Shown piece after piece: positions 8,910 through 18,159 of a stretch of 46,563 bases of DNA. A model generated the notes under the pieces. That model did no database searches. It worked only from the letters and a program-made list of their open reading frames with translations, and was not told where the DNA came from. How positions within the stretch are numbered: the stretch's first letter is position 1; the number at the start of each line of letters is the position of its first letter. The position numbers and the translations under genes are program-made. The DNA comes from Bacillus paramycoides (lineage in GTDB: Bacteria; Bacillota; Bacilli; Bacillales; Bacillaceae_G): NCBI RefSeq assembly GCF_001884235.1, contig NZ_MAOI01000004.1, positions 1 to 46,563 of the forward strand. Direction: 5' to 3'.

Positions 8910-9718
8910 GGTTCTGTTGCAAAGTTTTTGAAAGTAAGCTAAACTTTTGCAAAACAGAGTGAGGAGAATCCTAAATGAGATATTTTAAAGGAAAACAATT
9001 CAGGAAAGATATTATTTTGGTAGCCGTCGGCTACTACTGTCGTTTTTCTTTAAGTTATCGGGATGTATCTGAAATTTTGAACGAACGTGGTGTATCTGTT
9101 CATCTCACAACCATCATGCGATGGGTTCATGAATATGGAAATTTGATTTATCAAATTTGGAAGAAGAAAAATAAGCATGTACATGTATCTTGGAAATTGG
9201 ATGAGACTTATATCAAAGTCAAAGGAAAATGGTGTTACCTATATCGTGCGATTGATAAAGAAGGTCACACATTAGATATTCAACTTCGCAAAAAGCGAGA
9301 TTATCAGGCTGCTTATGCTTTTATGAAGGGGCTCGTAAAAACATTTGGAGAACCCACGGTTCTCACAACGGACAAAGCCCCAGCGCTACTTTGCGCATTT
9401 AACAAATTAAGAAAAAAAGGATTTTATCAAACTACAATCCATTGTACAATCAAACATTTAAACAATCTTATTGAACAGGATCATAGGCATGTAAAGAGAC
9501 GTTTTGCCAAATCCGCAGGATTTCAAAATCTTCGTCATGCTTCACGTACGATAAAAGGCATTGAAACCATTCATGCCCTATATAAACAAAGGCGAAGTCT
9601 TCAAAGAGACTCCGCCTTTTCAACGTACAATGAACTTCAACAATTACTAGCTACTTCATAAACATTGCTCCTCATTTATCAACCTGTTTATGCTTTTTTC
9701 AAACTTTGCAACAGAAGC
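8910..9718 (+). mobile_element. IS6-family insertion sequence (IS240-like), complete
   Basis: An approximately 809-bp element bounded by GGTTCTGTTGCAAAGTTT (from 8910) and AAACTTTGCAACAGAA (to about 9716), with one transposase gene. The outermost two bases of the right repeat differ (GC rather than CC). No 8-bp target duplication is visible (TTTTTACG left, TTTTCAAA right), which suggests that recombination or a cointegrate event followed insertion. IS6 elements fuse replicons; matching solitary ends at 2638 and 37928 show repeated activity on this molecule. Confidence 0.9.
8975..9661 (+). CDS. IS6-family DDE transposase
   Basis: A 228-residue transposase of normal family length. The N-terminal helix-turn-helix spans about residues 25-55 (LSYRDVSEILNERGV, HLTTIMRWVHEYG). 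The catalytic triad is D76 (KLDETYIKVKG), D133 (LTTDKAP) and E167 (LIEQDHRHVKRR), with the usual spacing. GAGGAG lies just upstream of the ATG. The gene fills the IS, and its 3' end reaches within 60 bases of the right repeat. All key residues are intact, so it is probably active. Confidence 0.95.
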   Translation: MRYFKGKQFRKDIILVAVGYYCRFSLSYRDVSEILNERGVSVHLTTIMRWVHEYGNLIYQIWKKKNKHVHVSWKLDETYIKVKGKWCYLYRAIDKEGHTLDIQLRKKRDYQAAYAFMKGLVKTFGEPTVLTTDKAPALLCAFNKLRKKGFYQTTIHCTIKHLNNLIEQDHRHVKRRFAKSAGFQNLRHASRTIKGIETIHALYKQRRSLQRDSAFSTYNELQQLLATS

Positions 9719-10014
9719 TTTTCAAATAGGTATTTCCCTTATGGGAAAAAATGGATCCAAAGTCTTTTAGTTAAAAATTTCATGCCTCAGATTAATTAAA
9801 TAAAGTAACTTTTTTAGTAAATCAAGCCCTTTTCTCAGTTCTTCATTCTCACGCTAGAGCTTTTCATTTTATACTGGGTACTATCCCATCGCTATCTGAA
9901 GTAAACAACTAATAAAAATAGCGTGTTTTTCAGTTTATTCACACGAGCTTTTTAAAAGCAGTACAATTTATGTGTTACACTAGTTTTATAATATATTTAA
10001 GGAGTGGGCTTTAC

Positions 10015-10086
10015 TTGAAAACATTATTAACCATTTTAATCCTATTACTCTTCTGTCTATTTTATCAGTGGCGTTATCGACGATAG
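10015..10086 (+). CDS. Tiny membrane peptide (23 residues), unknown
   Basis: A TTG start preceded by AAGGAGTGGGC (about 10000-10010) opens a 23-codon frame: MKTLLTILILLLFCLF then YQWRYRR. It is one hydrophobic helix with a short basic aromatic tail. A TATAAT sits at 9987-9992, about 25 bases before the start, with only a weak -35. The pattern resembles small membrane-active peptides such as type I toxins, but no antisense RNA is evident and the family is not recognised. A bcr1-like repeat follows immediately. Confidence 0.45.
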   Translation: MKTLLTILILLLFCLFYQWRYRR

Positions 10087-10089
10087 GGC

Positions 10090-10262
10090 TTATTGGGATA
10101 CAGCTACATGCCCATCAATCTAAACAAGAAAAACACCCCATTGCCATCAATTTAAAATCTCATACCACCCCCAGAACGAAAATTTTGTGCATTTTGCTCG
10201 TATTTATTGTTTGGGGATAACTCGTTCTTTTAGCTTGATGGAGATGGGGTGGTACCCCTATA
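10090..10262 (+). repeat. bcr1-like repeat
   Basis: The left arm contains ACATGCCCATCAATCTAAAC and the right arm TAGCTTGATGGAGATGGGG then TGGTACCCC. Between them lie CCCCCAGAACGAAAATTTTG and a T-rich segment with GTTTGGGG, giving the nested palindromic layout seen at 19446-19605. After it, 10271-10296 holds a separate 10-bp inverted repeat (CCCTTTAGAT / ATCTAAAGGG). A truncated copy is at 9874-9905. Nothing else is visible up to 10509. Confidence 0.6.
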
Positions 10263-10509
10263 AAAACAGCCCTTTAGATAAATAGATCTAAAGGGGGGGC
10301 AAAACATCGCGTCTTTTTTATAAACACTGTGACTTTATTTAAAAGCGACACATAACAGATAAATCGAAATTTTGATTTTTTAATTTCAACATTCCTCCAT
10401 TTAATAATAAAAATCCTCCCTTAGATTTTTCCAAAGAGAAGCTTTTTACGTCACCCATACCTTATACTTAAGAAACAAACAACTAGTATCATGATATCTC
10501 GCGTCTAAT

Positions 10510-10905
10510 TTAGATTTTCATAAATAATATGAAAGATAGATACATAAAAATCATAAAAACTAACAAGGAAAACAGAATAGATATGAAAATAATAGAGTAA
10601 TTAGATGGGATAAAGATACCGGCCTGGATTTCTCTTCTTTTTCTTGCGTATTGAATAGTAGATAATATGCCCGTTATAAAACCAATAACGCACGCAAAAA
10701 TCCCAAGAACTATTACTAGTATATTTATATAGGGATTGGAACTGATCTTAATAGTAAAATGCAATGAAGTCGTTAAAAATCCTACTCCTGTAATAGATAT
10801 AGCTGTTCGTATCCATGCTAAATAAGTTCTTTCATTCGCTAAATGTTGTTGGGCATATTTCACACTTTCTCCCGTTATATCTTTTATCTTATTTAAAGCT
10901 TCCAT
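10510..10905 (-). CDS. DUF202-family small membrane protein
   Basis: A 131-residue protein with three hydrophobic helices at about 35-52, 60-82 and 102-130. The N-terminus carries the family signature LANERTYLAWIRTAISI (residues 22-38), typical of DUF202/YidH inner-membrane proteins of unknown function. GGGGGAAGA precedes the ATG by about 11 bases. It is transcribed in the same direction as cluster A but is separated from it by 140 bases, so a functional link is not implied. Confidence 0.8.
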   Translation of the reverse strand: MEALNKIKDITGESVKYAQQHLANERTYLAWIRTAISITGVGFLTTSLHFTIKISSNPYINILVIVLGIFACVIGFITGILSTIQYARKRREIQAGIFIPSNYSIIFISILFSLLVFMIFMYLSFILFMKI

Positions 10906-11047
10906 AAATAAGACATCTTCCCCCTTTATTAACAGCTGGAAAATAGAGACAGAGAAAATACTCGCTCTTCTTGCATTACATTTTATTGCCTTAAATGGCT
11001 CTTTTCTTTAGTACCGTACCCTATAAAATCATAGAGATTTTACAGTA

Positions 11048-12472
11048 CTAGAGACTTTTAACAGACCGGACTCCCTGTGGGATTGGACAAACATAACTAG
11101 CGCCATTTAATCTTTCCTGTAGTTCCATTTTTGCCTGACTAACGACTTCCGGCCGAAGTAAAATTTCGATAGCAGTAGCTGCCATTACTTTTCCTGCATG
11201 AAGCATCCCCTTATGCCCCAGTGATGTTCCTCCCTGCGCTACAATCTGCCATGTATGGGGTTGTGTCCCCATTGCGAAACAACAAGTTGCGCATTGTACA
11301 GTAGGTACTACCCAGCTGACATCTCCTACATCTGTTGAACTTTTCATGTGAAACGTTTTTTTCGTATATGGCAAAAGTATGGTAGATAAATCTTGATCTT
11401 TCAGCTGTTCAGCAAAATCCGCCCCGTCCCGTATCGGTAGCATACCTTTCTTATCCTCTACTGTTAAAGTAGACCTAATATGATGTGCAAACCCCATTTC
11501 CTCTTCATCAAAATTAGGAACGCCAAGTTCCCGAAAGTTTTCATACATAATGGCTTCGAGTGTATGATTTGGAACCAGGTTGGAGCATCCCTTATCCAAA
11601 ATAATGTCAACTTCTGTCTCAGTCATCATGGCTGCCCCTCTTGCAACCTTGCATATGCGCTGATATAGCTCTTCTACTTGTAATCTTTCTGGAGCGCGGA
11701 TTGTATAGAGTACTTCTGCTTCAGCTTGTACAACATTGGGTGCCGTTCCTCCAGAATTAGTAATAGCGTAATGAACACGAGCTTCTGGAATGATATGTTC
11801 ACGTAAGAAATTCACTCCAACATTCATAAGCTCTACAGCATCCAATGCGCTACGTCCGAGATGAGGTGCATTCGATGCATGAGACGCTTTCCCCTTAAAT
11901 TTGAAATAAACTTGATAGTTTGCAAGATTGGTCACTGATACTACCGCATTAAAAGGATAAGGGTGCCAAGAAAGTGCAATATCTACATCATGAAATAGAC
12001 CTTCACGTACCATTATCGTTTTTCCAGATCCCCCTTCCTCAGCTGGACAACCATAATAACGTATGGTTCCTTCTATTTGATTTTCTTCCATATAACGTTT
12101 TACTGCAAATACCGCTGCTAATGATCCGCTGCCTAGCAAATTATGCCCACATCCATGACCGTTCCCTCCCTCTTCAATTGACTCACGGGTTGGTATTCCA
12201 CGTTTTTGGCTTAATCCAGGAAGAGCATCAAATTCTCCAAGAATGGCAATTACGGGACCCCCACTTCCATAACTTCCAATAAAAGCAGTTTCCATGCTAG
12301 CGACACCACAGTCTACTTTGAATCCTTCTTCCTCTAGCACCTCACAAATTATTCTGGAAGATTGAAACTCTTCGAATCGAATTTCAGCGTATTCCCAAAT
12401 ACGGTCGCTTACATCAATAAATGTTTCTCTATTTCCCTCAATAATTTTGGATATTCTTTCATAATTTATCAT
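11048..12472 (-). CDS. M20 amidohydrolase, AbgB-like
   Basis: A 474-residue metal-dependent amidohydrolase of the M20D group. Its length and motifs match the p-aminobenzoyl-glutamate hydrolase subunit B (AbgB) type: GHGCGHNLLGSGS (H110 metal ligand), CPAEEGGSGK (general base Glu about 145-146) and ALSWHPYPFN (H170), with a dimerisation domain between about 185 and 300. Such enzymes cleave an amide between an acyl or aryl acid and an amino acid. I prefer the ATG at 12472, because AGAGGT is 7 bases upstream; a GTG at 12481 overlaps that site. It is the last gene of cluster A, 216 bases after the MFS gene, and may release the acid that the ligase activates. The partner subunit AbgA is absent. 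Confidence 0.85.
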   Translation of the reverse strand: MINYERISKIIEGNRETFIDVSDRIWEYAEIRFEEFQSSRIICEVLEEEGFKVDCGVASMETAFIGSYGSGGPVIAILGEFDALPGLSQKRGIPTRESIEEGGNGHGCGHNLLGSGSLAAVFAVKRYMEENQIEGTIRYYGCPAEEGGSGKTIMVREGLFHDVDIALSWHPYPFNAVVSVTNLANYQVYFKFKGKASHASNAPHLGRSALDAVELMNVGVNFLREHIIPEARVHYAITNSGGTAPNVVQAEAEVLYTIRAPERLQVEELYQRICKVARGAAMMTETEVDIILDKGCSNLVPNHTLEAIMYENFRELGVPNFDEEEMGFAHHIRSTLTVEDKKGMLPIRDGADFAEQLKDQDLSTILLPYTKKTFHMKSSTDVGDVSWVVPTVQCATCCFAMGTQPHTWQIVAQGGTSLGHKGMLHAGKVMAATAIEILLRPEVVSQAKMELQERLNGASYVCPIPQGVRSVKSL

Positions 12473-12697
12473 ATCAAACACCTCTATTTTTCAAATTATC
12501 AATCACTTGATTTATAGATACTGTAAGCTTTCTCTATTTGTAAAATTGATTGAAGTGTATCTGGTTAGGCAATAAGAATTCATACAGGCAGTCAGCCAAA
12601 CAAGTATTACATCATAAAACAACGTAGAAAATAATTATTTTTATCTGAGTAACGTTTTTGACTTGTTAATACAGAAAGGCTGCATTATTTAGGAGGG

Positions 12698-13939
12698 TTA
12701 ATTAGAAATTGCTTTTTTAATCTGCTTTCGAGATGAATGTGTTTTGTTATTATTATTTAAAGTAAACCCAACACCTGCTGCCAAGCACGCGGAAACAACT
12801 AAAAGCCAAAATGCTGCATCATAGGAACCATTGAAAAAACTAATAATTAATCCAATAACAGCAGGAGAAATTGCACCAGCAACTTGACCTGCAAAGCTTA
12901 CGAGTCCCGATATTGAGCCAATGACTTCCTTTGGTCCATATTTTAATACTATAGTAAGAAGTGTCGTTCCAATGAACGATATAGACATGGCAGTCAGTGT
13001 AAAAAAGGTGATAAAAAATGCTATATTTGTAGCATTTGACATCAAAATAATAAATACTGCAGTTAAAACAGAACCTGTAATAACAAGGTACTTTTCCGTA
13101 CCTATCATGTATTTATCAAGAAGCCAGCCATTTAGATTAAACATTATAAAACTCGCAATATACGGGATTACTATTAATCCACCAGCCGAAACTAAATCAA
13201 GCCCTTTTTCTTTCACCAAGTATATAGGCATCCAGGAAATCAGGCCCCAGTTGACTATACTTGCAAAAAACTTAGTGAAAACGATTTTCCATGTGTTATC
13301 CAGTTTAAATAACTCCTTCAAAACAACTTTATTCATTTTTTGGTTACTCTTTTCTATTGTTTTGATATCTTGAGGTTTTAAGACAAGCCAGAAAATAAAG
13401 GCTATTAAAAAACCAGGTATACCAAGACTTATAAACATTCCGCGCCAACCAAGTATTACTATGAGTGAAGCCGCAACTACACTGCCTAAAACCCCTCCAA
13501 TACTTTGGGCAGACATGAAAAAGGAATTTGCCCTACCTCTTTCTTTTTCAGGGAAGGTTTCGTAGATCGATAATATTGCTGCTGAGTGAAACGGCCCTTC
13601 CCCTAATCCGAATAAAAAACGAATGCATAATAAAGAAGAAAAAGACCATGCAAAACCAGTCAACATCGTAAATACTGACCAACTTATGAGTGAAATAGTA
13701 ATCATTATTCTTGCACCAAACTTATCTGTCAGCCACCCACCAAGCAGTTGCATAATAGAGTAGCTAAAAAAGAAAACACTTATCAGTAATCCGGTCTGTG
13801 ATGGATTAAGTTGAAATTCTTCCTCAATAGGAATAATTCCCACATTAATTGCTAAACGATCAAAAAAACTTAAAATCATTCCTACGAAAAGAAGACCCAG
13901 AATAATGAATTTCCGTTTTCTATCCGGATAACTATTCAT
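12698..13939 (-). CDS. MFS transporter, anion:cation symporter-like
   Basis: A 413-residue permease with about 12 transmembrane helices and a central basic loop (residues about 190-215). The first half has FFDRLAINVGI in helix 1 and GGWLTDKFGARIMI between helices 2 and 3, the MFS signature. The pattern resembles the ACS group that imports organic acids such as hexuronates, glucarate or phthalates. It lies between the ligase (82 bases upstream) and the M20 hydrolase, so it most likely takes up the substrate of this cluster. A candidate cre site is at 13958-13971. AAAGGAG precedes the start. Confidence 0.85.
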   Translation of the reverse strand: MNSYPDRKRKFIILGLLFVGMILSFFDRLAINVGIIPIEEEFQLNPSQTGLLISVFFFSYSIMQLLGGWLTDKFGARIMITISLISWSVFTMLTGFAWSFSSLLCIRFLFGLGEGPFHSAAILSIYETFPEKERGRANSFFMSAQSIGGVLGSVVAASLIVILGWRGMFISLGIPGFLIAFIFWLVLKPQDIKTIEKSNQKMNKVVLKELFKLDNTWKIVFTKFFASIVNWGLISWMPIYLVKEKGLDLVSAGGLIVIPYIASFIMFNLNGWLLDKYMIGTEKYLVITGSVLTAVFIILMSNATNIAFFITFFTLTAMSISFIGTTLLTIVLKYGPKEVIGSISGLVSFAGQVAGAISPAVIGLIISFFNGSYDAAFWLLVVSACLAAGVGFTLNNNNKTHSSRKQIKKAISN

Positions 13940-13957
13940 CTATTTTCACTCCTTTTT

Positions 13958-13971
13958 AGAGAACGCTTTCA
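13958..13971 (-). promoter_or_regulatory. Candidate CcpA (cre) site before the MFS gene
   Basis: On the minus strand the sequence is TGAAAGCGTTCTCT, which differs at one position from the B. subtilis cre consensus TGWAARCGYTWNCW. It lies 19 bases upstream of the MFS start. A similar palindrome, CGAAAGCGCTTTCC, lies inside the CoA-transferase gene at 16157-16170. Together they suggest catabolite repression of cluster A. Confidence 0.45.
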
Positions 13972-14021
13972 AACAAAAGAGTTTATAGCCGCGAAGAAAA
14001 TAATTATTCCTGGCTTTTGAT

Positions 14022-15596
14022 TTATCTATTTTCTACTATTTGTTGTGAGTAACTCTTTTTCAACTCCTTCTTATCAATCTTTCCAATTGTTGTGAGTGGA
14101 AAGGTTTCACGGAAATAAACCTCTTTAGGTACCATGTATTTAGAAGTATTTTGTCTGCAAAAATTGATTATCTCGTCTTCAGTACAACTAGCTCCCTTCT
14201 TTTTAGAAATAATTACACATACCGCTTCACCCCAATCAGGATGAGGAATGCCAATACACGCGCACAGAGAAACCGCTGGATGCTGATTCACTACATGCTC
14301 TACTTCTGCTGAATATACATTCATCCCGCCAGAAATGATCATATCCTTCTTCCGATCCACAATATAAAGGAATCCACTCTCATCCCACTTCCCAATATCA
14401 CCTGTGTAAAGCCAGCCGTCACGGATTACCTTTTTAGTTAGTTCTGGCCTTTGATAATATCCAGCCATCATTGCTGGGGATTTAATAATAATCTCTCCAT
14501 TTTCTAAGGGCTTAACATCATTGCCGTGATCGTCAATAATACGAATCTCCGTCAATAAGCATGGCTTTCCACAACTTTTTAATGCCTCTAATTTATTATG
14601 GAATGCCCACATATGAGCACTTTTAGAAAATCTTGAGATAACAATATTACATTCTGTCATTCCATACTGTTGGCGAATAACAGGTCCAAACACTTCAAAA
14701 GCTTCCTTCAAACGTTCTTGAGAAATAGGTGAAGCACCGTAATAGATATTTCGTAAGGAGCTCACATTGTAAGTACTCTTCTTTGTCAGGTCGAGTAGTC
14801 TGTATAACATTGTTGGTACCATAAATGTAGTTGTAATCCTATAATCCTTAATTGCGTTCATAATCTGTTCCCCTTGAAATCCATGCATAATATAAACGTG
14901 CACTCCTGAGATAAGAGATCTCCATAGAAGCGAACCAGCTGAATGCACGAGCGGTGTACTCAACAACACCCTATCCTGGTCATCAAGTGGATCCTCAATA
15001 CAAGCAGAGATCATAGCAGCTCCTAGTCCTTTTTGGGAATGCATTACACCTTTAGGAGTTCCTGTAGTTCCACCTGTATAAGATAAAAGGGCAATATCTT
15101 CTGGTAAGACAGTCGGTACATCTAGACATACTGATTGTTTTGGCCATCGGAATACCTCGAATTTTTCAGGATAATGTATATCGAATCCAGGCAGACCAAT
15201 AACGTGGACCGAGCTTTCTTCTGCTCCTTCTAAGTATTCAAGAACTGTTTGAACATGAGAGTTTGTTGCCATAATGACCAATTTGGGTTTTGCTTCATTC
15301 AAAATATAGTCAACTTCACGAACCCCTAGTTTTTCTCCTAAGGGTATTAAAGTAGCTCCGCATTGAGCAAAAGCTACATTAAACAATACATTCTCAAGAC
15401 TGTTTGGAATAAGAGTGGCCACATGGGTACCTTTCTCCACACCTAAATAGAGTAGATACTCTGCTATGCATCGTGATTTTTCTAGTAGCTCCTTGTATGT
15501 TAATGTTTCTTCTTCTGGCAATAAGGTGATAGCTGGCAATTCACCAAATCTCTCTATTCCTTTTAAAAGCAGTGATTGGAATGTCATCTGTTCCAT
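14022..15596 (-). CDS. AMP-dependent acyl-CoA ligase (cluster A)
   Basis: A 524-residue adenylate-forming enzyme that activates a carboxylic acid with ATP and CoA. Motifs: the phosphate-binding loop YTGGTTGTPKG (173-183), YGMTECN in the A5 region, GWLYTGDIG (A7), VDRKKDMIISGGMNVYSAEVE-type hinge (A8) and the catalytic Lys K506 in GKIDKKEL. Length fits acyl-CoA synthetases of the CaiC/FadD/AlkK type. GGAGG about 12 bases upstream supports the start. It follows the CoA-transferase by 26 bases in the operon. Order dehydrogenase, CoA-transferase, ligase equals that of E. coli caiABC. The substrate is unknown. Confidence 0.9.
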   Translation of the reverse strand: MEQMTFQSLLLKGIERFGELPAITLLPEEETLTYKELLEKSRCIAEYLLYLGVEKGTHVATLIPNSLENVLFNVAFAQCGATLIPLGEKLGVREVDYILNEAKPKLVIMATNSHVQTVLEYLEGAEESSVHVIGLPGFDIHYPEKFEVFRWPKQSVCLDVPTVLPEDIALLSYTGGTTGTPKGVMHSQKGLGAAMISACIEDPLDDQDRVLLSTPLVHSAGSLLWRSLISGVHVYIMHGFQGEQIMNAIKDYRITTTFMVPTMLYRLLDLTKKSTYNVSSLRNIYYGASPISQERLKEAFEVFGPVIRQQYGMTECNIVISRFSKSAHMWAFHNKLEALKSCGKPCLLTEIRIIDDHGNDVKPLENGEIIIKSPAMMAGYYQRPELTKKVIRDGWLYTGDIGKWDESGFLYIVDRKKDMIISGGMNVYSAEVEHVVNQHPAVSLCACIGIPHPDWGEAVCVIISKKKGASCTEDEIINFCRQNTSKYMVPKEVYFRETFPLTTIGKIDKKELKKSYSQQIVENR

Positions 15597-15622
15597 AAAT
15601 AACCATACCTCCTATTAATCTA

Positions 15623-16807
15623 TTAGCGGACTCCCACCGCTTTTATGTTTTGTAAATGATCTATAGCTTGAGACTGATAATTCAAGCGTTTTAATATTTC
15701 TTCCGTATGCTGTCCTAACGCTGGGGCTGAATTCTGTAAAGAAGGAAGTGATGTAGAAAATAGTGTAGGAAATCGAATCTGTAGTTCTTCTTCCCCTGTT
15801 TCCGTATTAATATAATTGTTGAAAATCTGACGTACTTTTAAATGTTGATCTTTGATAACATCAATGGCACTATTGACAGGAGCCCATGGTATATCCAATA
15901 AATTGAAATTTCTTTCCCAGTAGCTAAAGGACTTAGATAGAATGGTTTCTTTTATTAAATAGTGTAGCTCTACTTTTTTACGCATTCTGCATACAGGGTT
16001 TCTCCATTGCTCCACACTGCTATTAGGAAGTTCTTCCTGTAAGCATTGAAGGAACTTATCCCAAAACTTTTCTTCATTTAGTCCAAGGGTCAGCCATTTC
16101 CTATCTTTAGATTCATACATATCATTTCCAGGCATAACCAAGGGGCACTCTTTCCCCGAAAGCGCTTTCCCACTTTTGATTAGAGCAGGTAAGAACAGTC
16201 CCACCCAAGTCGCCAAAACATCCGTCATAGAAACATCCACATATTTCCCCTGCTTTGAATGTTTGGAATCCATAAAGGCAGCAAGGATTGAAAAAGCGGC
16301 CATTAGCCCTCCCGCCAAATCAGCTATTCGAGTAGCAGGTCGTGTCGTAGGCATTTCCATTTGCGATGGAATACCAATCATTCCGGCTAATGCTAAAAAG
16401 TTCAAATCATGGCCTGGACGATCCTTATAAGGACCTGTTTGTCCGTAACCGGACAAAGAACAATATACAATCTGTGGATTTATTTCTTTCACCTGCTCAT
16501 ATCCGAATCCCAAGCGTTTTAAAACACCTGGACGAAACCCCTCTAAAAATATATCTGCCTCCTCCACTAACTTCCGCAGAACCTCTTTCCCTTCTTCCTC
16601 TTTTAGATTAATGGCGATTGATTTCTTATTACGGTTCAACATATTGAATATCGGTTTTGCTGTCCCCCTAGTCGTATCACCATGCTCGGTATCTTCCACC
16701 TTAATAATTTCCATTCCTAAATCACCCAGTAGCATAGTACAGTATGGTCCAGGCAGCATTCGAGATAAATCAATGACTTTTATCTGTTTAAAATAATCAC
16801 GATCCAT
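15623..16807 (-). CDS. Family III CoA-transferase (CaiB/BaiF), cluster A
   Basis: A 394-residue CaiB/BaiF-type CoA-transferase, which moves CoA between two carboxylic acids through a mixed-anhydride on an active-site Asp. That residue is D134 in RPGHDLNF. Other family marks are LSRMLPGPYCTMLLGDLG (14-31) and YCSLSGYGQTGP (115-126). Length is normal (about 390-405). It starts 18 bases after the dehydrogenase gene and ends 26 bases before the ligase, so it is cotranscribed. In the carnitine pathway CaiB recycles CoA from product to new substrate after CaiC primes it; the same division of labour is likely here. Confidence 0.92.
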   Translation of the reverse strand: MDRDYFKQIKVIDLSRMLPGPYCTMLLGDLGMEIIKVEDTEHGDTTRGTAKPIFNMLNRNKKSIAINLKEEEGKEVLRKLVEEADIFLEGFRPGVLKRLGFGYEQVKEINPQIVYCSLSGYGQTGPYKDRPGHDLNFLALAGMIGIPSQMEMPTTRPATRIADLAGGLMAAFSILAAFMDSKHSKQGKYVDVSMTDVLATWVGLFLPALIKSGKALSGKECPLVMPGNDMYESKDRKWLTLGLNEEKFWDKFLQCLQEELPNSSVEQWRNPVCRMRKKVELHYLIKETILSKSFSYWERNFNLLDIPWAPVNSAIDVIKDQHLKVRQIFNNYINTETGEEELQIRFPTLFSTSLPSLQNSAPALGQHTEEILKRLNYQSQAIDHLQNIKAVGVR

Positions 16808-16825
16808 CTATTTACTCTCCCTTCA

Positions 16826-18025
16826 TTATCTTTTGAAATAATTACTTGAGGCCTTTTCTTTTAATAACTCCTTGGCAATCGTATTTCTCTGAATTTCAGA
16901 AGTACCACTAAGAATCCTAAACATCCTTGCACTTCTGTACATTTTCTCGACAGGATGCCCTTTTTCTAATCCTTGCGATCCAAAAATTTGAATTGCCTTA
17001 TCAGCTACACGGTTGACCATTTCTGCTGCATACAGCTTAGCCATCGAAGCATCAATTCGTTTTTCTTCTCCCCGATCAATTTTTTCAATGACATCATAAA
17101 CCATACATCTAGCCGCATAAATTTCCGTAGCCATATCGGCAAGCATATGCTGGATGGCCTGGAATTCCCCAATCGCTCTCCCAAATTGAATCCTAGTTTG
17201 AGCTTGTTTAATTGATAAGTCGAGAAGATATTGAGCTATCCCAACAAATCCACAAGCATGTGAAGCGCGATTTACACTAATTCTTTGCAATCCAAGTAAC
17301 AATCCTTTTCCCGATTCTCCTATAATATTGGAAGCTGGCACCCGACATTGGTTAAATATTAATTCAGCATGGATACGTTCTCCTGAAATTGGAACTTGAA
17401 TATTACCTAATTCAAAACCTGAAGTATTCGGTGTTTTTTTGTCTACAATAAAGGCTGTGATTCTCTCTTTCTTTTCGCTTAGCAATTCTTTAGCCATAAC
17501 AATAGCAAAATCAGCATAAGGAGCCGCACTTATATAGTGCTTCTTTCCATTTAATATATAGTCATCGCCGTCTCTAACAGCTGTTGTCTCAATTGCAAAT
17601 GCATCTGAACCAGCATTAGGTTCCGTTAGGGCAAAACAACAACTAGTCTCGCCAGTTACAATCGGCATAATATATTTCTCTTTCTGTTCTTGTGTAAAAC
17701 TGCCCAACATTTGCCCAATCCTCAACGGTCCTCCTATTTCACCAATAACTTGTCCCCATAATATCGCTCCCGAACGAGCAAGTTCTTCTTTCAGTATGCA
17801 TAGTCCTTTTAAGCTAAGATTTTGTCCTCCAAGCTCTTTAGGTAGGTTAATCCCGTAAAACCCCAATTCTCTAGATCGTTTTCTCACCCATTTAATTGCT
17901 TCCATTGGAATATCCTCTTCTGCATTCAATTTTTGTTCTGCTTCAAAAGGAAGCAATTCATCTTGAATGAACCTGCACAAGTTTGTATGAAGTACATTTA
18001 AATCCTTTTCAGATACTGTTATCAT
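16826..18025 (-). CDS. Acyl-CoA dehydrogenase family protein lacking both usual catalytic Glu positions
   Basis: A 399-residue flavoenzyme of the acyl-CoA dehydrogenase fold: N-terminal helical domain, FAD motif CFALTEPNAGSDA (130-142), and C-terminal helical domain ending RILSGTSEIQRNTIA. The usual catalytic base is the Glu of YEGT; here that place is S373 (LSGT). The alternative base used by LCAD/IVD would align with N252 (SVNRASHACG). So neither standard Glu is present by manual alignment. It may use another base or act as a reductase or partner subunit. GAAGGGG precedes the ATG. It is the first gene of cluster A, behind the promoter at 18160-18188. Confidence 0.88.
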   Translation of the reverse strand: MITVSEKDLNVLHTNLCRFIQDELLPFEAEQKLNAEEDIPMEAIKWVRKRSRELGFYGINLPKELGGQNLSLKGLCILKEELARSGAILWGQVIGEIGGPLRIGQMLGSFTQEQKEKYIMPIVTGETSCCFALTEPNAGSDAFAIETTAVRDGDDYILNGKKHYISAAPYADFAIVMAKELLSEKKERITAFIVDKKTPNTSGFELGNIQVPISGERIHAELIFNQCRVPASNIIGESGKGLLLGLQRISVNRASHACGFVGIAQYLLDLSIKQAQTRIQFGRAIGEFQAIQHMLADMATEIYAARCMVYDVIEKIDRGEEKRIDASMAKLYAAEMVNRVADKAIQIFGSQGLEKGHPVEKMYRSARMFRILSGTSEIQRNTIAKELLKEKASSNYFKR

Positions 18026-18159
18026 TTATTCCCCTTCTTTCTACTTATTTAATTTCATACGGTTTAATAAATACCTAGATTGTAATCTGCTCGCCTATCT
18101 CGCATCATAATTTCACTTTCTTAAGTTTTTAAAATCTGAAATTTATAAATATTTAGTTT

